The position numbers and the translations under genes were made by a program. From NCBI GenBank assembly GCA_942159475.1, contig OW804096.1, forward strand, positions 134,096,941-134,160,940: a DNA stretch of 64,000 bases. Direction: 5' to 3'. Position 1 is the first letter of the stretch. Every line of letters begins with the position of its first letter. The notes under the pieces are model-generated. The model saw only the letters and a program-made list of their open reading frames with translations, did not search any database and was not told the DNA's origin. The stretch comes from Sthenelais limicola (taxonomy: Eukaryota > Annelida > Polychaeta > Phyllodocida > Sigalionidae). Below, one piece after another: positions 54,017 to 63,912 of this stretch.

Positions 54017-54251
54017 GGGTCAGATTTTCAGAAAATGTACAATTGGCCGCTGTACATATCCAGTAAATTCTGCTAAATGAGGCTGCAATTTGGTCAATAC
54101 TAGGTAAATTCGAGAATATTTGGCATTGTATTGGTTCTAGCTATCTGTTTGGTGAGGTTGAACTGTATTTTGAACTTTATTTTCGTCTGAAATTGGGGTT
54201 ATTTGAGAAGATTGGCGAAGTTTAATTGTACATTTTCTTAAAATCTGACAC
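54017..54251 (+). mobile_element. M1 MITE, type A
   Basis: Full length with right tip CTGACAC. Perfect ACTT duplication. Confidence 0.9.
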
Positions 54252-54429
54252 ACTTCTCTATACTCTGCTTTGCTGTACATACACGACCCATTCAAGTGAC
54301 TGGATACATACAATCCATTCAAGGGACGCGCACACAGTAGCAAGGTATAGGGTCGATGGTTCGGCTATACTCTGCTTTGTTAAGTGATAGCCACTTAGAA
54401 AACAAATTTCAGAAATATCATACATATAT

Positions 54430-54664
54430 GGGTCAGATTTTCAGAAAATGTACAATTCCTCTTCACCAATCTTCTCAAATAACCCACATTTAATCCAGAA
54501 ATGAGCTTCAAAATGCTATTTAACTTAACAGAACTGACACTTTAAATCAGTGCAATACCAAATATTCTCAGATATACCTGCTATTCTTCATTTTTCAGCC
54601 TAGTTTAGCAGAATTTCCTAAATGTGTAGAGCTGCCAATTGTACATTTTCTGAAAATCTGACCC
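54430..54664 (-). mobile_element. M1 MITE, type B
   Basis: Both TIRs perfect. ATAT on each side. Confidence 0.92.
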
Positions 54665-54744
54665 ATATATAATTATTTCTACATCACACTTACGAATGTA
54701 GATGGTTTAGGGTTTTCACAATTAATCAACTTTATTTTAATTTT

Positions 54745-54875
54745 ATTTCATTAGTCTAGGAACATACTGGAAGACCTGGAAATCATTTTACAGATGTATT
54801 TCTCCCTTTTGTACAACGGTCTTTGGTACAAATAAATGATATGCCGAGTTGAATTAAATTCAATTGAACTAGATA
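54745..54875 (+). mobile_element. LINE 3' tail fragment
   Basis: AGGAACATACTGGAAGACCTGG, then GGTACAAATAAATG and TTGAATTAAATTCAATTG. Aligns with the 3' UTR end of the LINE at 41725-41835. No coding part. Confidence 0.55.
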
Positions 54876-54918
54876 TAAACGAAGGTATGGTGTCAGAACT
54901 GGGCATAAAAGGCTTTGA

Positions 54919-55025
54919 GGGCCTTGTCCACTAAGCCGATTCTCATGCGATTCCCACAGAATTTAGTGTAAAACAGTCCTATGCGGCGCAAAATCGCATG
55001 AGAATCGTCGTAGTGGACTAGACCC
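54919..55025. mobile_element. M5-related foldback element
   Basis: GGGCCTTGTCCACTAAGCCG with GATTCTCATGCGATT is the inverse of AATCGCATGAGAATC, then GTAGTGGACTAGACCC. Shares GGCGCAAAATCGCATGAGAA with 52599-52722. Confidence 0.7.
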
Positions 55026-55098
55026 TTTACTCCACTGATGTTGTTTCCCTCTGTAGTCATTGCGATTGCATGCTGCAGTGCGTTCTCAATCAGAATAT

Positions 55099-55334
55099 GG
55101 GTGAGATTTTCAGAAAATGTACAATTCAACTTGTGCCAATGTTCTCAAAGAACCCAAATTTCAGACGACAATAAAGTTCAAAATGCAGTTTAACCTAACC
55201 AGCCAGATTGCTAGAACCAATGCAATGCCGAATATACTCGAATTTACCTTGTATTGACCAAATTGCAGCCTAATTTAGCAGACTTTACTAAATGTGTAGG
55301 GCTGCCAATTGTACATTTTCTAAAAATCTGACCC
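55099..55334 (-). mobile_element. M1 MITE, type A
   Basis: Left TIR GGGTGAGATTTTCAGAAAAT. ATAT duplication. Confidence 0.9.
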
Positions 55335-55654
55335 ATATAATAAAAATGGAGCTCATCAGAGGAGGGTCTTAATAGGCTGTGTGCCACATAGGCTCTTTAT
55401 AATAATTAATTGATTACAATATCTATCAAACCACATATTAGCCGCAATAAGCATGCTGTCTGGTGGACCACAGCTTAAGGCGTGACTCCACTGACGTGTT
55501 TTGCCTCTGCAGTTGTTGCCATTGCATTCTTGGCTGAAACGTTGTAACTGTTGCATGTCTCAACTCTTTAATTGTTCACATTTAGCTGTGGCATTGGATT
55601 GTGTATGTTTATATTGAATAAACTGGGAGTGGAGGCTCCAGAAAACAAACGCGA
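55335..55654. other. No gene; short duplicated block
   Basis: TTAGCCGCAATAAGCATGCTGTCTGG at 55437 is repeated as TTAGTCGCAATAAGCACGCGGTCTGG at 55905. CTCCACTGACGTGTT resembles 55031. Confidence 0.5.
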
Positions 55655-55898
55655 AGAAAGTTTGCAATGTTTCTGACTGGGTAAAGTACCTAAATATACC
55701 CCATATGAAGGCCTTCAAAGTTCAAAGATACATTTATTACAATGTCCCTTACAATGTTTTGCACGGATTCATATGAATATAAGCGCTAGTCCCTCTAAAA
55801 ATCAGAACATTACAATAAAGAGATCTTGTGGGAAAACACATTGAAAAATATCAATTTTGAGACTTGTGACTAATCTTACTGGAAAACATGACATATAG
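55655..55898 (+). mobile_element. M3, left part missing
   Basis: Begins in mid-element (AAGTTTGCAATGTTTCTG). Right TIR GAGACTTGTGACTAATCTTA is diverged. Confidence 0.75.
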
Positions 55899-55947
55899 GC
55901 CTAGATTAGTCGCAATAAGCACGCGGTCTGGTGGAGCCCTGCATAAA

Positions 55948-56134
55948 GTGTGGTTTCCACTCGCTGTGGTAAGAGCCTTGTTATGGTTTGTGCTGGTTCT
56001 GTAGGTGGAGAGGAAAGATGAGGTCCTTGCCTACATGGTCAGTGAACGATGTAGGCAGGACCTCGTCACTCCTCACCATCACAGCACCATCGCAAGGCTT
56101 ACCGCAGAGCTTACCGCAGCCAGTGGAGACCACC
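55948..56134. mobile_element. M8 foldback element
   Basis: GTGGTTTCCACTCGCTGTGG, then TAAGAGCCTTG is the imperfect inverse of CAAGGCTTACCGC, then CAGCCAGTGGAGACCACC. An inner pair AGGTCCTTGCCTACAT / ATGTAGGCAGGACCT has a 12-base loop. No coding evidence. Confidence 0.65.
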
Positions 56135-57340
56135 CTTTAAGCAACCGATCCCCACCACCACCACCAGCCGTCTGAAGCACAGCCTAGTTCAGCCAGCCAT
56201 TGCGTCCATCCACGCAGCAGCAGTTCAAGCAGCAGCAGCCGCAGCAGCAGCAGTAGAAACATAGAGGGAGAGATGAGGAAGGGAACAGTATAGTGGTGGT
56301 GGTGGTGGTGGTGGTGGAACCCATCGATCTCAGCCCTATAGTCCCCTCCTCTCAGGGATCTGTCAATTCTACTGCTGGTGGCGGCTGTGGAAGCTAGCGG
56401 TAGTAGTAAGTAGTACAGCTGGCCTTACTCGGCATCTAAGATCGGAAGCAAGACCTTATTCCTCCTCCTCCATGGTCACCACAGTCACTGTATACCTTCA
56501 CTACCACCATCTCCCTGTACTAAACATTGACTGCTTCAAGTGACATCCATTCTGTCTGCTTACCAGTCAGTCACACTATCTATCTCTCTCTCTCTCTCTA
56601 GCTCTCTCTCTCTAGCTCTCTCTTCCCTTGCTCCTCCTCTCTCTCCCACTTAGTCATCCCACTGCCCCTAACCATTTCCCTTGCTCTTACATCATGTGGC
56701 TTCGGTGTTTACGTCGCTGTCTACCTTAAGGACAAGGCCACGGACAGGCGGCTATAGAGAGGAGAATAATAATAATAATAATAACAAGGAGTACCACTGT
56801 TATCATTGCCATAACCGCTGCTGTGAACAAGAAGAAGAAGAAGGTTTGGCAGAGAGGAGTTGAGTTATTAAAAAGGCATCAGTTGTTGCTGGGCTGTGGT
56901 GGTGTGTCTCAATACACGGTATAATCGCTGGATAGGAACCACGCCAAGAAGAAGAAGGAGGAGAAGGAGGAGGAGAAGGAGAGGGAGTGAGGTTAGTGTA
57001 AGGGATTGATTGTTCCGCATGTATCTTGTGGTGCGAACCATGCATACGGCCAGGCGATAATATACGGATGAAGTGGAGTGTAGTTAAAGGCACCGAAACC
57101 GAAACTAGACAAACACAAGGATGTCACTGATCCTCCTCCTACCTTTGTGGCTTCGACTAACCACCCTGCTGACAAACAGCACCACCTCATCCTCCACCTC
57201 CTTCTCCACCACCTCCTACTCATCCTCCTCCTCCTCCTTCTCCACAACTCCCACACAGAGACCCAGATGGTAGGAAAGTAGGAAGACGACCACGGTGTGG
57301 GGACATATACCACCACCAGCATCGAGAGAACAGAGCAGGT
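56135..57340 (+). promoter_or_regulatory. GC-rich, trinucleotide-rich segment; possible 5' exon
   Basis: The only long GC-rich stretch without M-type repeats. Carries CAGCAGCAG (56213-56253), (GGT)n (56292-56316), (CT)n (56578-56632), (AAT)n (56766-56784), GAAGAAGAAG and (GGA)n tracts. ATG at 57121 opens a 50-codon frame with a signal-peptide-like start, MSLILLLPLWLRLTTLL, then Ser/Thr-rich to a stop. AGAGCAG is followed by a good GTGAGG donor at 57341. It could be a 5' UTR or first exon of a plus-strand gene. Confidence 0.3.
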
Positions 57341-57454
57341 GAGGAGGCTATATACTTATTATAGATATGCTATACATGCTACTACTATACATATGGTTGG
57401 TTGTATGTGCTGGTTACCTAGGGTGGTTAGGTAGGGAGCCACGGTACACATCAC

Positions 57455-57540
57455 CTTCGAGGTGAACTGTATTCTTAAGGTTAATTTTGTGATGTTAGAT
57501 TTGGGGTGTTTGAGAGGATTGGTGAAGGCGAGTTGTACAC
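57455..57540 (+). mobile_element. M1 right fragment split by the next M1
   Basis: Right half of an M1 (ATTTGGGGTGTTTGAGAGGATT, then GCGAGTTGTACAC) ends exactly where a complete reverse M1 begins, indicating insertion into the older copy. Confidence 0.65.
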
Positions 57541-57776
57541 GGGTCAGATTTTCAGAAAATGTACAATTCAACTTCACCAATCCTCTCAAATAGCCCCAAT
57601 TTAAGACGAAAATAAAAGTACAGAATACAGTTCAACCTAACCAAACAGACTGCTAGATACAATGCAATGCCAAATATACTCGAATTTACTGAGTATTGAC
57701 CAAATTGCAGGCTAATTTAGCAGAATTTACTAAATGTGTACAGCTGCCAATTGTACATTTTCTGAAAATCCGACCT
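57541..57776 (-). mobile_element. M1 MITE, type A
   Basis: Full length. Flanks ACAC/ACAT (3 of 4). Nested in an older M1. Confidence 0.9.
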
Positions 57777-58149
57777 ACATGTTCCGATGGCCTCACCCAT
57801 AATCAGGCATGCACTGTTTGGTGAGCTTGTGTGGTCTCTATCTATCGATATGTCTACACTCTGTGTGAGGCCTGTTGAGAGTAGCATCAAAGCCGGAATC
57901 AAAGCGGGGAATGGACTCAAACAGAGTGTATCTATTTATCCATCTTTCTACTTCTTGAGATGTGTCTTGTTTACTTGTTTACTTGTTTAAAGATCATATT
58001 GGGAAAGAAATCATAAAAAACTTCTTTTTTTTTACATTTAGATTTTGTCATTCACATTACATTATGGATGATATTGTCAGTCGATCCTGAGAGTATTCTT
58101 CACAACAAATTTGGACATTCACTAATCAATTACCTAATAATTATTCAAG
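57777..58149. other. No gene seen
   Basis: The frame beginning 57787 is open for 67 codons without recognisable features. A T-rich tract lies at 58020-58035. Confidence 0.4.
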
Positions 58150-58430
58150 TCCATGCATTGCTCTGAAAACAACATAATTCGAGTAATCTAGAGTGATTTA
58201 CGCATAGTGCGTATTTCACTAGTGAGTTCTGTTGTGCTGTCATGGCAACCAATCAATTTGTTTTACTAAGATTTCCCTTGATATTCTAATTCATGACTTG
58301 ATGTTTTTCTGTTTTTATGGCTGAAAGCGTAGACAATAAATATGTTAAATACCTCGTTGGTTATAGTCGCTATGATGCTTAACTTTTGCGATGTTCGCTC
58401 TCCTTCAACCAACTCATTAGTTAACCTGTA
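58150..58430 (+). mobile_element. M6 hairpin repeat
   Basis: GCATTGCTCTGAAAACAACA to TCATTAGTTAACCTGTA. The terminal hairpin is partly eroded. First half of a large inverted pair. Confidence 0.78.
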
Positions 58431-58431
58431 T

Positions 58432-58841
58432 GTGATCTGTTTCATGAAAATGAGTCATAAGTCGCAAAATTGATATTTTTTAAAGTACTTTATTTACAGG
58501 ATCTCTTCATACCAATGTTCTCATCTTTTGGTTATTTAATGCTGCAAGTCGTATGAATATGTGTACCAAATTTCAAGACCGTTTATTAGATATATCTATA
58601 CATTTCTAACCTCATTTATAGATTAAATTCAGCTACTTCACTAGTAATTGTCCACCCAGAGATATTGAAAACTTTTTTTTCAAAATTAAAAATATCAAAC
58701 TTAAAATATAGAAATATTTGTTAGATGTCCTACTGTTTATTATCATTGTAATCCGCTTGAGCTCATCTTTTCAAATATGGTGATATATCAAAATCTATTT
58801 TTTGCGACTTGTGACTCATTTTCTTAAAACACGTCACATAT
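58432..58841 (-). mobile_element. M3 MITE, full length
   Basis: TIRs GTGATCTGTTTCATGAAAAT and ATTTTCTTAAAACACGTCAC. Lies exactly between two inverted M6 copies. Confidence 0.88.
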
Positions 58842-58850
58842 ACAGGTTAA

Positions 58851-59130
58851 GTAACAAGTTGGTTGAAGGAGCGTGAATATTGCACGAGTTGTGTAGCAAC
58901 AAGTGCAATATTCTAAGCAACTGAAACCAACAAGTTAGTTAACAGATTTATTATACATGCTTTCAATCCTGAAAATAGAAAAAAAAAGAGTCATAAATTT
59001 GAATTTTACCGATAATCTTAGTAAAAAAACAGATTCCTTGCCATGACAACCCCACATAAATCACTAGAGAAATACGCACTATGCGTAAATCACTCTAGAT
59101 ACGTTGTTTTCAGAGCAATGCATGTATGAT
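58851..59130 (-). mobile_element. M6 hairpin repeat, inverted
   Basis: TACAGGTTAAGTAACAAGTTGG to AGAGCAATGCATG, the mirror image of 58150-58430. With M3 in the middle, the three elements form a 980-bp palindromic unit. Confidence 0.8.
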
Positions 59131-59166
59131 AAATATATATATTATGTATCAACTTACAATTCTCAG

Positions 59167-59264
59167 ACTTTGCTGACCATCACTATGGTTACAACGATAT
59201 AGTTACAAAAGATTTTCCTATCGGACAATGGAATAGCGAACTAGATGAATATGTGATTCTTTAG
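59167..59264 (+). CDS. Candidate terminal exon, function unknown
   Basis: Starts after the acceptor ACTTACAATTCTCAG, in phase 1 (AC completes a codon), and runs to TAG. Reads FADHHYGYNDIVTKDFPIGQ, then WNSELDEYVIL. Rich in Asp, Tyr, His and Trp and not repeat-derived. ATTAAA at 59651 could be its polyadenylation signal, giving a 3' UTR of about 390 bases. Its phase would fit the exon at 9408-9501, but so would many others and the distance is 50 kb. No family recognised. Confidence 0.42.
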
Positions 59265-59681
59265 TATAGGTTTGCACTGGCAACAGGTTCTAACCCATTA
59301 TACCTTTGGAGATGTTGAAATATAATTGTTTTCCTTTTGTTTTGAGGGGTAACTGATTTTGAGAAATGTTTGTCAAAGATCAATCTTGCTCTTGAAACTG
59401 AGTGTTTTATGGGTCCCTGAAAAGACTAAATGTACTGCACAATCAGCTTGCAGTTCAGCATTGTTTCATGCAGTAGGAATCAAAGATGCTATGAACCAAA
59501 TGTACTGTACATTGTGTATCACTCAATTGACTTTAGAAGAAACTAACATTTTGCTAATATCCAAAGTTCATCGCTAAATTTTCTGGGATATGAACTTTGC
59601 AGGTTTTGGTATGTGTTTTTAACGATGTCAGTGATTTTCGTGGAGGTGGCATTAAATACTGTTTGTGGACAGGGTAAAATA
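59265..59681. other. Possible 3' UTR or unannotated
   Basis: If the exon at 59167 is real, this is its 3' UTR up to ATTAAA at 59651. The open frame 59359-59577 has no recognisable domain. Confidence 0.3.
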
Positions 59682-59877
59682 CCCTGCCCACACACAGCCG
59701 ATTTGCCCCCCGATTGTCCCCCGATTTGGGTCTCCCGATGAGTCCTATGGTTTCATTTCAAATCCTAGTTTATGTTTTTGAAATAACATAAACAAAGGTT
59801 TGAAATGACATGTTAGGATTGATGAGGACACCCAAATCGTGGGGCAATCGGGGGGCAAATCGGCTGTGTGTGCAGGG
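59682..59877. mobile_element. M7 palindromic MITE, second copy
   Basis: CCCTGCCCACACACAGCCG to CGGCTGTGTGTGCAGGG, with the same TTTTTGAAATAACAT centre as 30981-31178. The arms are more diverged. Confidence 0.8.
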
Positions 59878-60249
59878 TCTTACAAAGGAAATAGTTCCCA
59901 TTTCTGCCAATTTCATATTCATTCCTTTAGGTTCAACAGTGTTGAGTGCCTGTATCCAGCTCAAAGTATTAAATTACATTAGAATTACATTTTTTTTTAA
60001 AAGAAATTGTATTGAGCTGATTTCAATGTTTTTACATAGATAATCTCACAGACTCAAGGGAAAAAATTCATGTTCGATAATGTTACATCAAATTACATCA
60101 CTTCCATTCTTATCAAGAGTAGATTCAAAGATAAATAAGTTCTCAAAGATTTTTCCATCACATAGATCTGTTTCTTATATGAGTATCGCGTGCATTTGAT
60201 ACTCGTATAAAGAAATAAATGAAATGCAAAAATTGGCAAGGATACATCT
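59878..60249. other. No gene seen
   Basis: AT-rich. AATAAATGAAATGC near 60210. Confidence 0.5.
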
Positions 60250-61210
60250 CTACCTACATTCTTTCTTCCATCTCTACTTGTCTTCTCTCTCTCTTTCTAT
60301 TTCTCCCACTACACCCCCTTCTCTTCTACCTCCCTCTACTTTCTGCCCTCTCTCCTTTCCGCCTCCTTTCCTGGCTGCCTCCTTCCTATATCCCTCTCTC
60401 CTTTCCTCCTCCTTTCCTGGCTGCCTCCTTCCTATATGGGTCAGATTTTCAGAAAATGCACAATCTACAGTTCTACGCATCTATCAAATTCTGCTAAATT
60501 AGAGTCAAAATTGATACATATTGGTATATCTGAACATATTCTGTATTGTATTCATTCAATAAACCTGTCTGGTTATGTTGAACTGTATTTTAAACCTGAT
60601 TTCCATCTTAAATGTGGGTTATTTTAGAGGATTGGTGAAGAAGAATTGTACATTTTCTGAAGATCTGACCCATATCCTCCTGTCCTTTCTACCCCCTGTT
60701 TATATCCCCCTTCCTTTATGTCCCCTCTCTATCCCCTCTCCTTACCCTCTATTTGTTGCCCTATCTTGATATGCCCTCTCTTCTTTCTGCCTCCTCTCCC
60801 TATTCTCCTCTCCTATCTGCCCCCTCTCCTTTCTACCTCCTCTCTATATCCCCCTCTCCTATATCTGCCCCCTCTCCTTTCTACCTCCTCTCTATATCCC
60901 CCCTCCTATGTGCCCCCTCTCCTTTCTACCTCCGCTATATATCCCCCTCTCCTATCTGTCCCCTCTCCTTTCTACCTCCTCTCTATATCCCCCTCTCCTA
61001 TCTGCCCTCTCTCCTTTCTACCTCCTCTCTATATGCCCTCTCCTATCTGCCCCCTCTCCTATCTGCCCCCTCTACTTTCTACCTCCTCTCCATATCCCCC
61101 TCTCCTATCTGCTCCCCCTACTCTCTACTTCCTTTCTATATCCCCCTTCCCTATCTGCCCCCTCTCCTTTCTACCTCCTCTCTATATACCTCCTCTCTAT
61201 CTCTCAAAAT
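60250..61210. repeat. Pyrimidine-rich minisatellite, interrupted by M1
   Basis: From 60780 it has about eight ~46-bp units (CTCTCCTATCTGCCCCCTCT, then CCTTTCTACCTCCTCTCTAT-type). All three plus frames stay open as leucine/proline/serine/tyrosine repeats. The 60250-60437 part has shorter CTTTCCTGGCTGCCTCCTTC repeats. Confidence 0.88.
60438..60671 (+). mobile_element. M1 MITE, type C
   Basis: Full length, ATAT duplication, inserted inside the pyrimidine-rich tract, which continues on both sides. Confidence 0.92.
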
Positions 61211-61652
61211 AGCATCACTCCCTCAGGCAGGGCAGTACGGGGGCAATTCAGTAATGGTAGTCTTTCATACCTCCTCCCCATCGTGCCCTTTGTGAATTAC
61301 AGGACAACAATGCGCTTATTGCATGGTAAGGAAAAACAGCCCTGTAACCAATCCTTGTATATCTAAACATATTGGTTTATGCACAGGCCCTCCCCTCAGG
61401 GCTCACCAGGCCGGCAGATGGAGGGGAGAATACTGATATGGTATACTTGTCTGCTTACTGGTTCATCTCTTTCATACTGTTTTTGATATCTTTTAAAGCT
61501 GCTCTCCCAACTAACATAGATCAAAAACTACACCCCTTCAGCTTAAAGAGTAATAAAGAATAAACCAACGATTATCTATTTCTGAAAAGACTGAAAAAGC
61601 ATGAAAGAAACAATAGTATCTATAACACCATGTCATCTTAAATGTATTACCT
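61211..61652. other. No gene seen
   Basis: CCCTCAGGCAGGGCAG and CCCTCCCCTCAGGGCTC small inverted motifs. No coding signature. Confidence 0.45.
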
Positions 61653-61886
61653 GGGTCAGATTTTCAGAAAATGCACAATCTACATTTCTACACATCTCTC
61701 AAATTCTGCTAAATTAGAGTGAAAATGATAAATACTAGGTATATCTGAGAGTATTCTGTATTTTATTCATTCAATGAATCTGTCTAGTTATGTTGAACAC
61801 TATTTTGAACCTCATTTTCGTCTTAAATTTGAGTTATTTGAGAGGATTGGGGAAGGTGAATTGTACATTTTCACAAAATCTGACCC
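61653..61886 (+). mobile_element. M1 MITE, type C
   Basis: Perfect ACCT target duplication. Right TIR TTTTCACAAAATCTGACCC. Confidence 0.92.
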
Positions 61887-62033
61887 ACCTAATGTACCAC
61901 TGCTAATTATATCCATATCATATATGGAAACAAATGTTTTACTGTGGCCACGCCCCCCACAACATTCTGTGCGGGTAGCTACAATGTAAACACTGTTCTA
62001 CGACTACATCAATTTGCACCTAAGCACCCATGT

Positions 62034-62267
62034 GGGTCAGATTTTCAGAAAATGTACAATTCGCCTTCACCAATCCTCTTAAATAACCCACATTTAAGAC
62101 AAAAATGAGCTCCAAGTGCAGTTTAACAGAACAGAACTGATACTTTAAATCAATGGGATACCAAATATACTCTGATATATCCGGTATTCATCATTTTTCA
62201 GCCTAATTTAGGAGAATTTCCTAAATGTGTAGATTTTCCGATTGTACATTTTCTGAAAATCTTACCC
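62034..62267 (-). mobile_element. M1 MITE, type B
   Basis: Perfect ATGT duplication. Right tip CTTACCC. Confidence 0.9.
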
Positions 62268-62285
62268 ATGTACATTGTGTAAAAC

Positions 62286-62325
62286 CACCTGATGAAGGGC
62301 AATACTTAGCCCGAAAGCTATAGTG
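62286..62325 (+). ncRNA. Hammerhead-ribozyme-like motif 2
   Basis: CAC, CTGATGA, stem AGGGC/GCCC with an 8-nt loop, GAAA, a 6-nt spacer, GTG, then AAATAAA. Relative to motif 1 (9616-9653) the stem II bases are exchanged strand for strand (GCCC/GGGC versus GGGC/GCCC), keeping pairing. The downstream GGGTTTATGTCCTACC also matches the motif 1 context, so both derive from one retroelement family. Stem III is minimal. Activity unknown. Confidence 0.48.
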
Positions 62326-62491
62326 AAATAAATATTGTAACCATAAATAAAGGGTTTATGTCCTACCTGTCACATCAACTATAACCAACCACTGGGAACC
62401 ATCGATATACAAGCGATAACTCTTACCATGATAGATCAAAAATTAATTAATTGTTTAATTGATTTTTTTTTCAGTTGTTTTCCAGCCCATC

Positions 62492-62725
62492 TGAAAGATT
62501 TTCAGAAAATGTACAATTCGCCTTCACCAATCCTCTCAGATAACCCACAATTGAGACAGAAATGAGCTTCAAAATGCAGTTTAACATAACATAACTGATA
62601 CTTTAAATTAATGCGATACTAAATATACTCTGATATAACCAATATTTATCATTTTTTATCAGAATTTAGCAGAAATTACTAAGTGTATAGAGCTGCCAAT
62701 TGTACATTTTCTGAAAATATGACCC
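62492..62725 (-). mobile_element. M1 MITE, type B
   Basis: Left GGG tip lost (AAAGATTTTCAGAAAATG). Right TIR GAAAATATGACCC. Confidence 0.87.
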
Positions 62726-62784
62726 ATATTTATATGTTGGGGACTCGCTGTAATCCTTTCCAGCGATGGATTCACTTATTATCG

Positions 62785-63172
62785 CTAACCGCAAAAAGTC
62801 GCAAAAAAAGGATTTTGTTTTATCATCATATTTAAAAAGATGAGATCTAGCCGATTCTAATGATTGTAAACAGTGGGACATTTAATAGGTGCTTCGATAT
62901 TTTAGGTTTGATATTTTTATTTTTGAAAAAAAATGTTTGCAATTCTTTGGGGTGTAAATTTACTGGTAATGAAGCTAAATATACTCTATAAGATGAGCTA
63001 CGAATGCATGAATATATTTATTACACAGTCTTGTAATTTAATACATGTATCCATACGACTGAGAACATTAGATACCCCAAAAATGAAAACATTCTTACAC
63101 GGAGATCTTGTAGATAAAATACTTTGAAAAACATCCATTTTGCGACTTATTTTCCTGAAACACATCACATAT
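62785..63172 (+). mobile_element. M3 MITE
   Basis: The left TIR is reduced to AAAAAGTCGCAAAA. The right has lost TGTGACTC (TTTTGCGACTTATTTTCCTG) but ends ACACATCACA. Confidence 0.8.
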
Positions 63173-63356
63173 GAGTAAATTTACCAAGATTTATTGTGTC
63201 CTAATAGCCGAGAATGCACCTTTAATGTCTGTAATTGTTTTGCTTAGATAAGCTCTTTTAGACTCAAAGTGATTACCTTGTGAGTATTGTAGTATAGGAT
63301 TAAAGGGAGGAGGCCTCGGGCGCCTCAGCCTCCTTAAACAATCAATGACAATATTT

Positions 63357-63591
63357 GGGTCAGATTTTCAAAATATGTACAATTCAACTTCGCCAATCTT
63401 CTAAAATAACCCACAGTTCAGACGAAAATAAAGTTCAAAACACAGTTCAACCTAACCAAACAGATTGCTAGAATCAATGCAATGTCGAATATTCTCGAAT
63501 TTACCTAGTATTGACCAATTTGCAGCCTAATTTAGCAGAATTTACTAAATGTGTTCAGCGGCCAATTGTACATTTTCTGAATATCTGACCA
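63357..63591 (-). mobile_element. M1 MITE, type A
   Basis: Full length with right tip CTGACCA. Perfect ATTT duplication. Confidence 0.9.
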
Positions 63592-63702
63592 ATTTAGCAT
63601 TATAGTGTAGATGTAATTATCAGGACATCTATCAACAATGTGATTTATTAGGGACCATGTCAAAATAGCTTGATACAGTAGAGCGGGGAAGTAACACTTT
63701 AT

Positions 63703-63912
63703 GGGTCAGATTTTCAGAAAATTTACAATTCACCTTCAACAACCTTCTCAAATAACCCACATTTCAGACGAAAATAAAGTGCAAAATACAGTTCAACCTA
63801 ATCAAACAGACAATCAATGCAATGCCGAATATACTCGAATTTACCTAGTATTCTTTCTAAATTTACTAAATGTGTAGTTCTGAAGATTTTACATTTCCTG
63901 ACGATCTGACCC
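63703..63912 (-). mobile_element. M1 MITE, type A, small deletion
   Basis: TIRs GGGTCAGATTTTCAGAAAAT and TTCCTGACGATCTGACCC. About 25 bases are missing near CTTTCTAAATTTAC. Flanks TTAT/TTAA. Confidence 0.88.

Noticed and set aside
60718..61366. Overlapping leucine/proline-rich ORFs of 152-180 codons
   Set aside because: All frames are open because the ~46-bp unit lacks stops.
2770..62881. Many predicted peptides containing GYLRGLVKVNCTFSENLTH, GSDFQKMYNWQLYT or MGQIFRKCTI
   Set aside because: These are translations of the M1 ends in various frames. They track the repeat, not a protein family.
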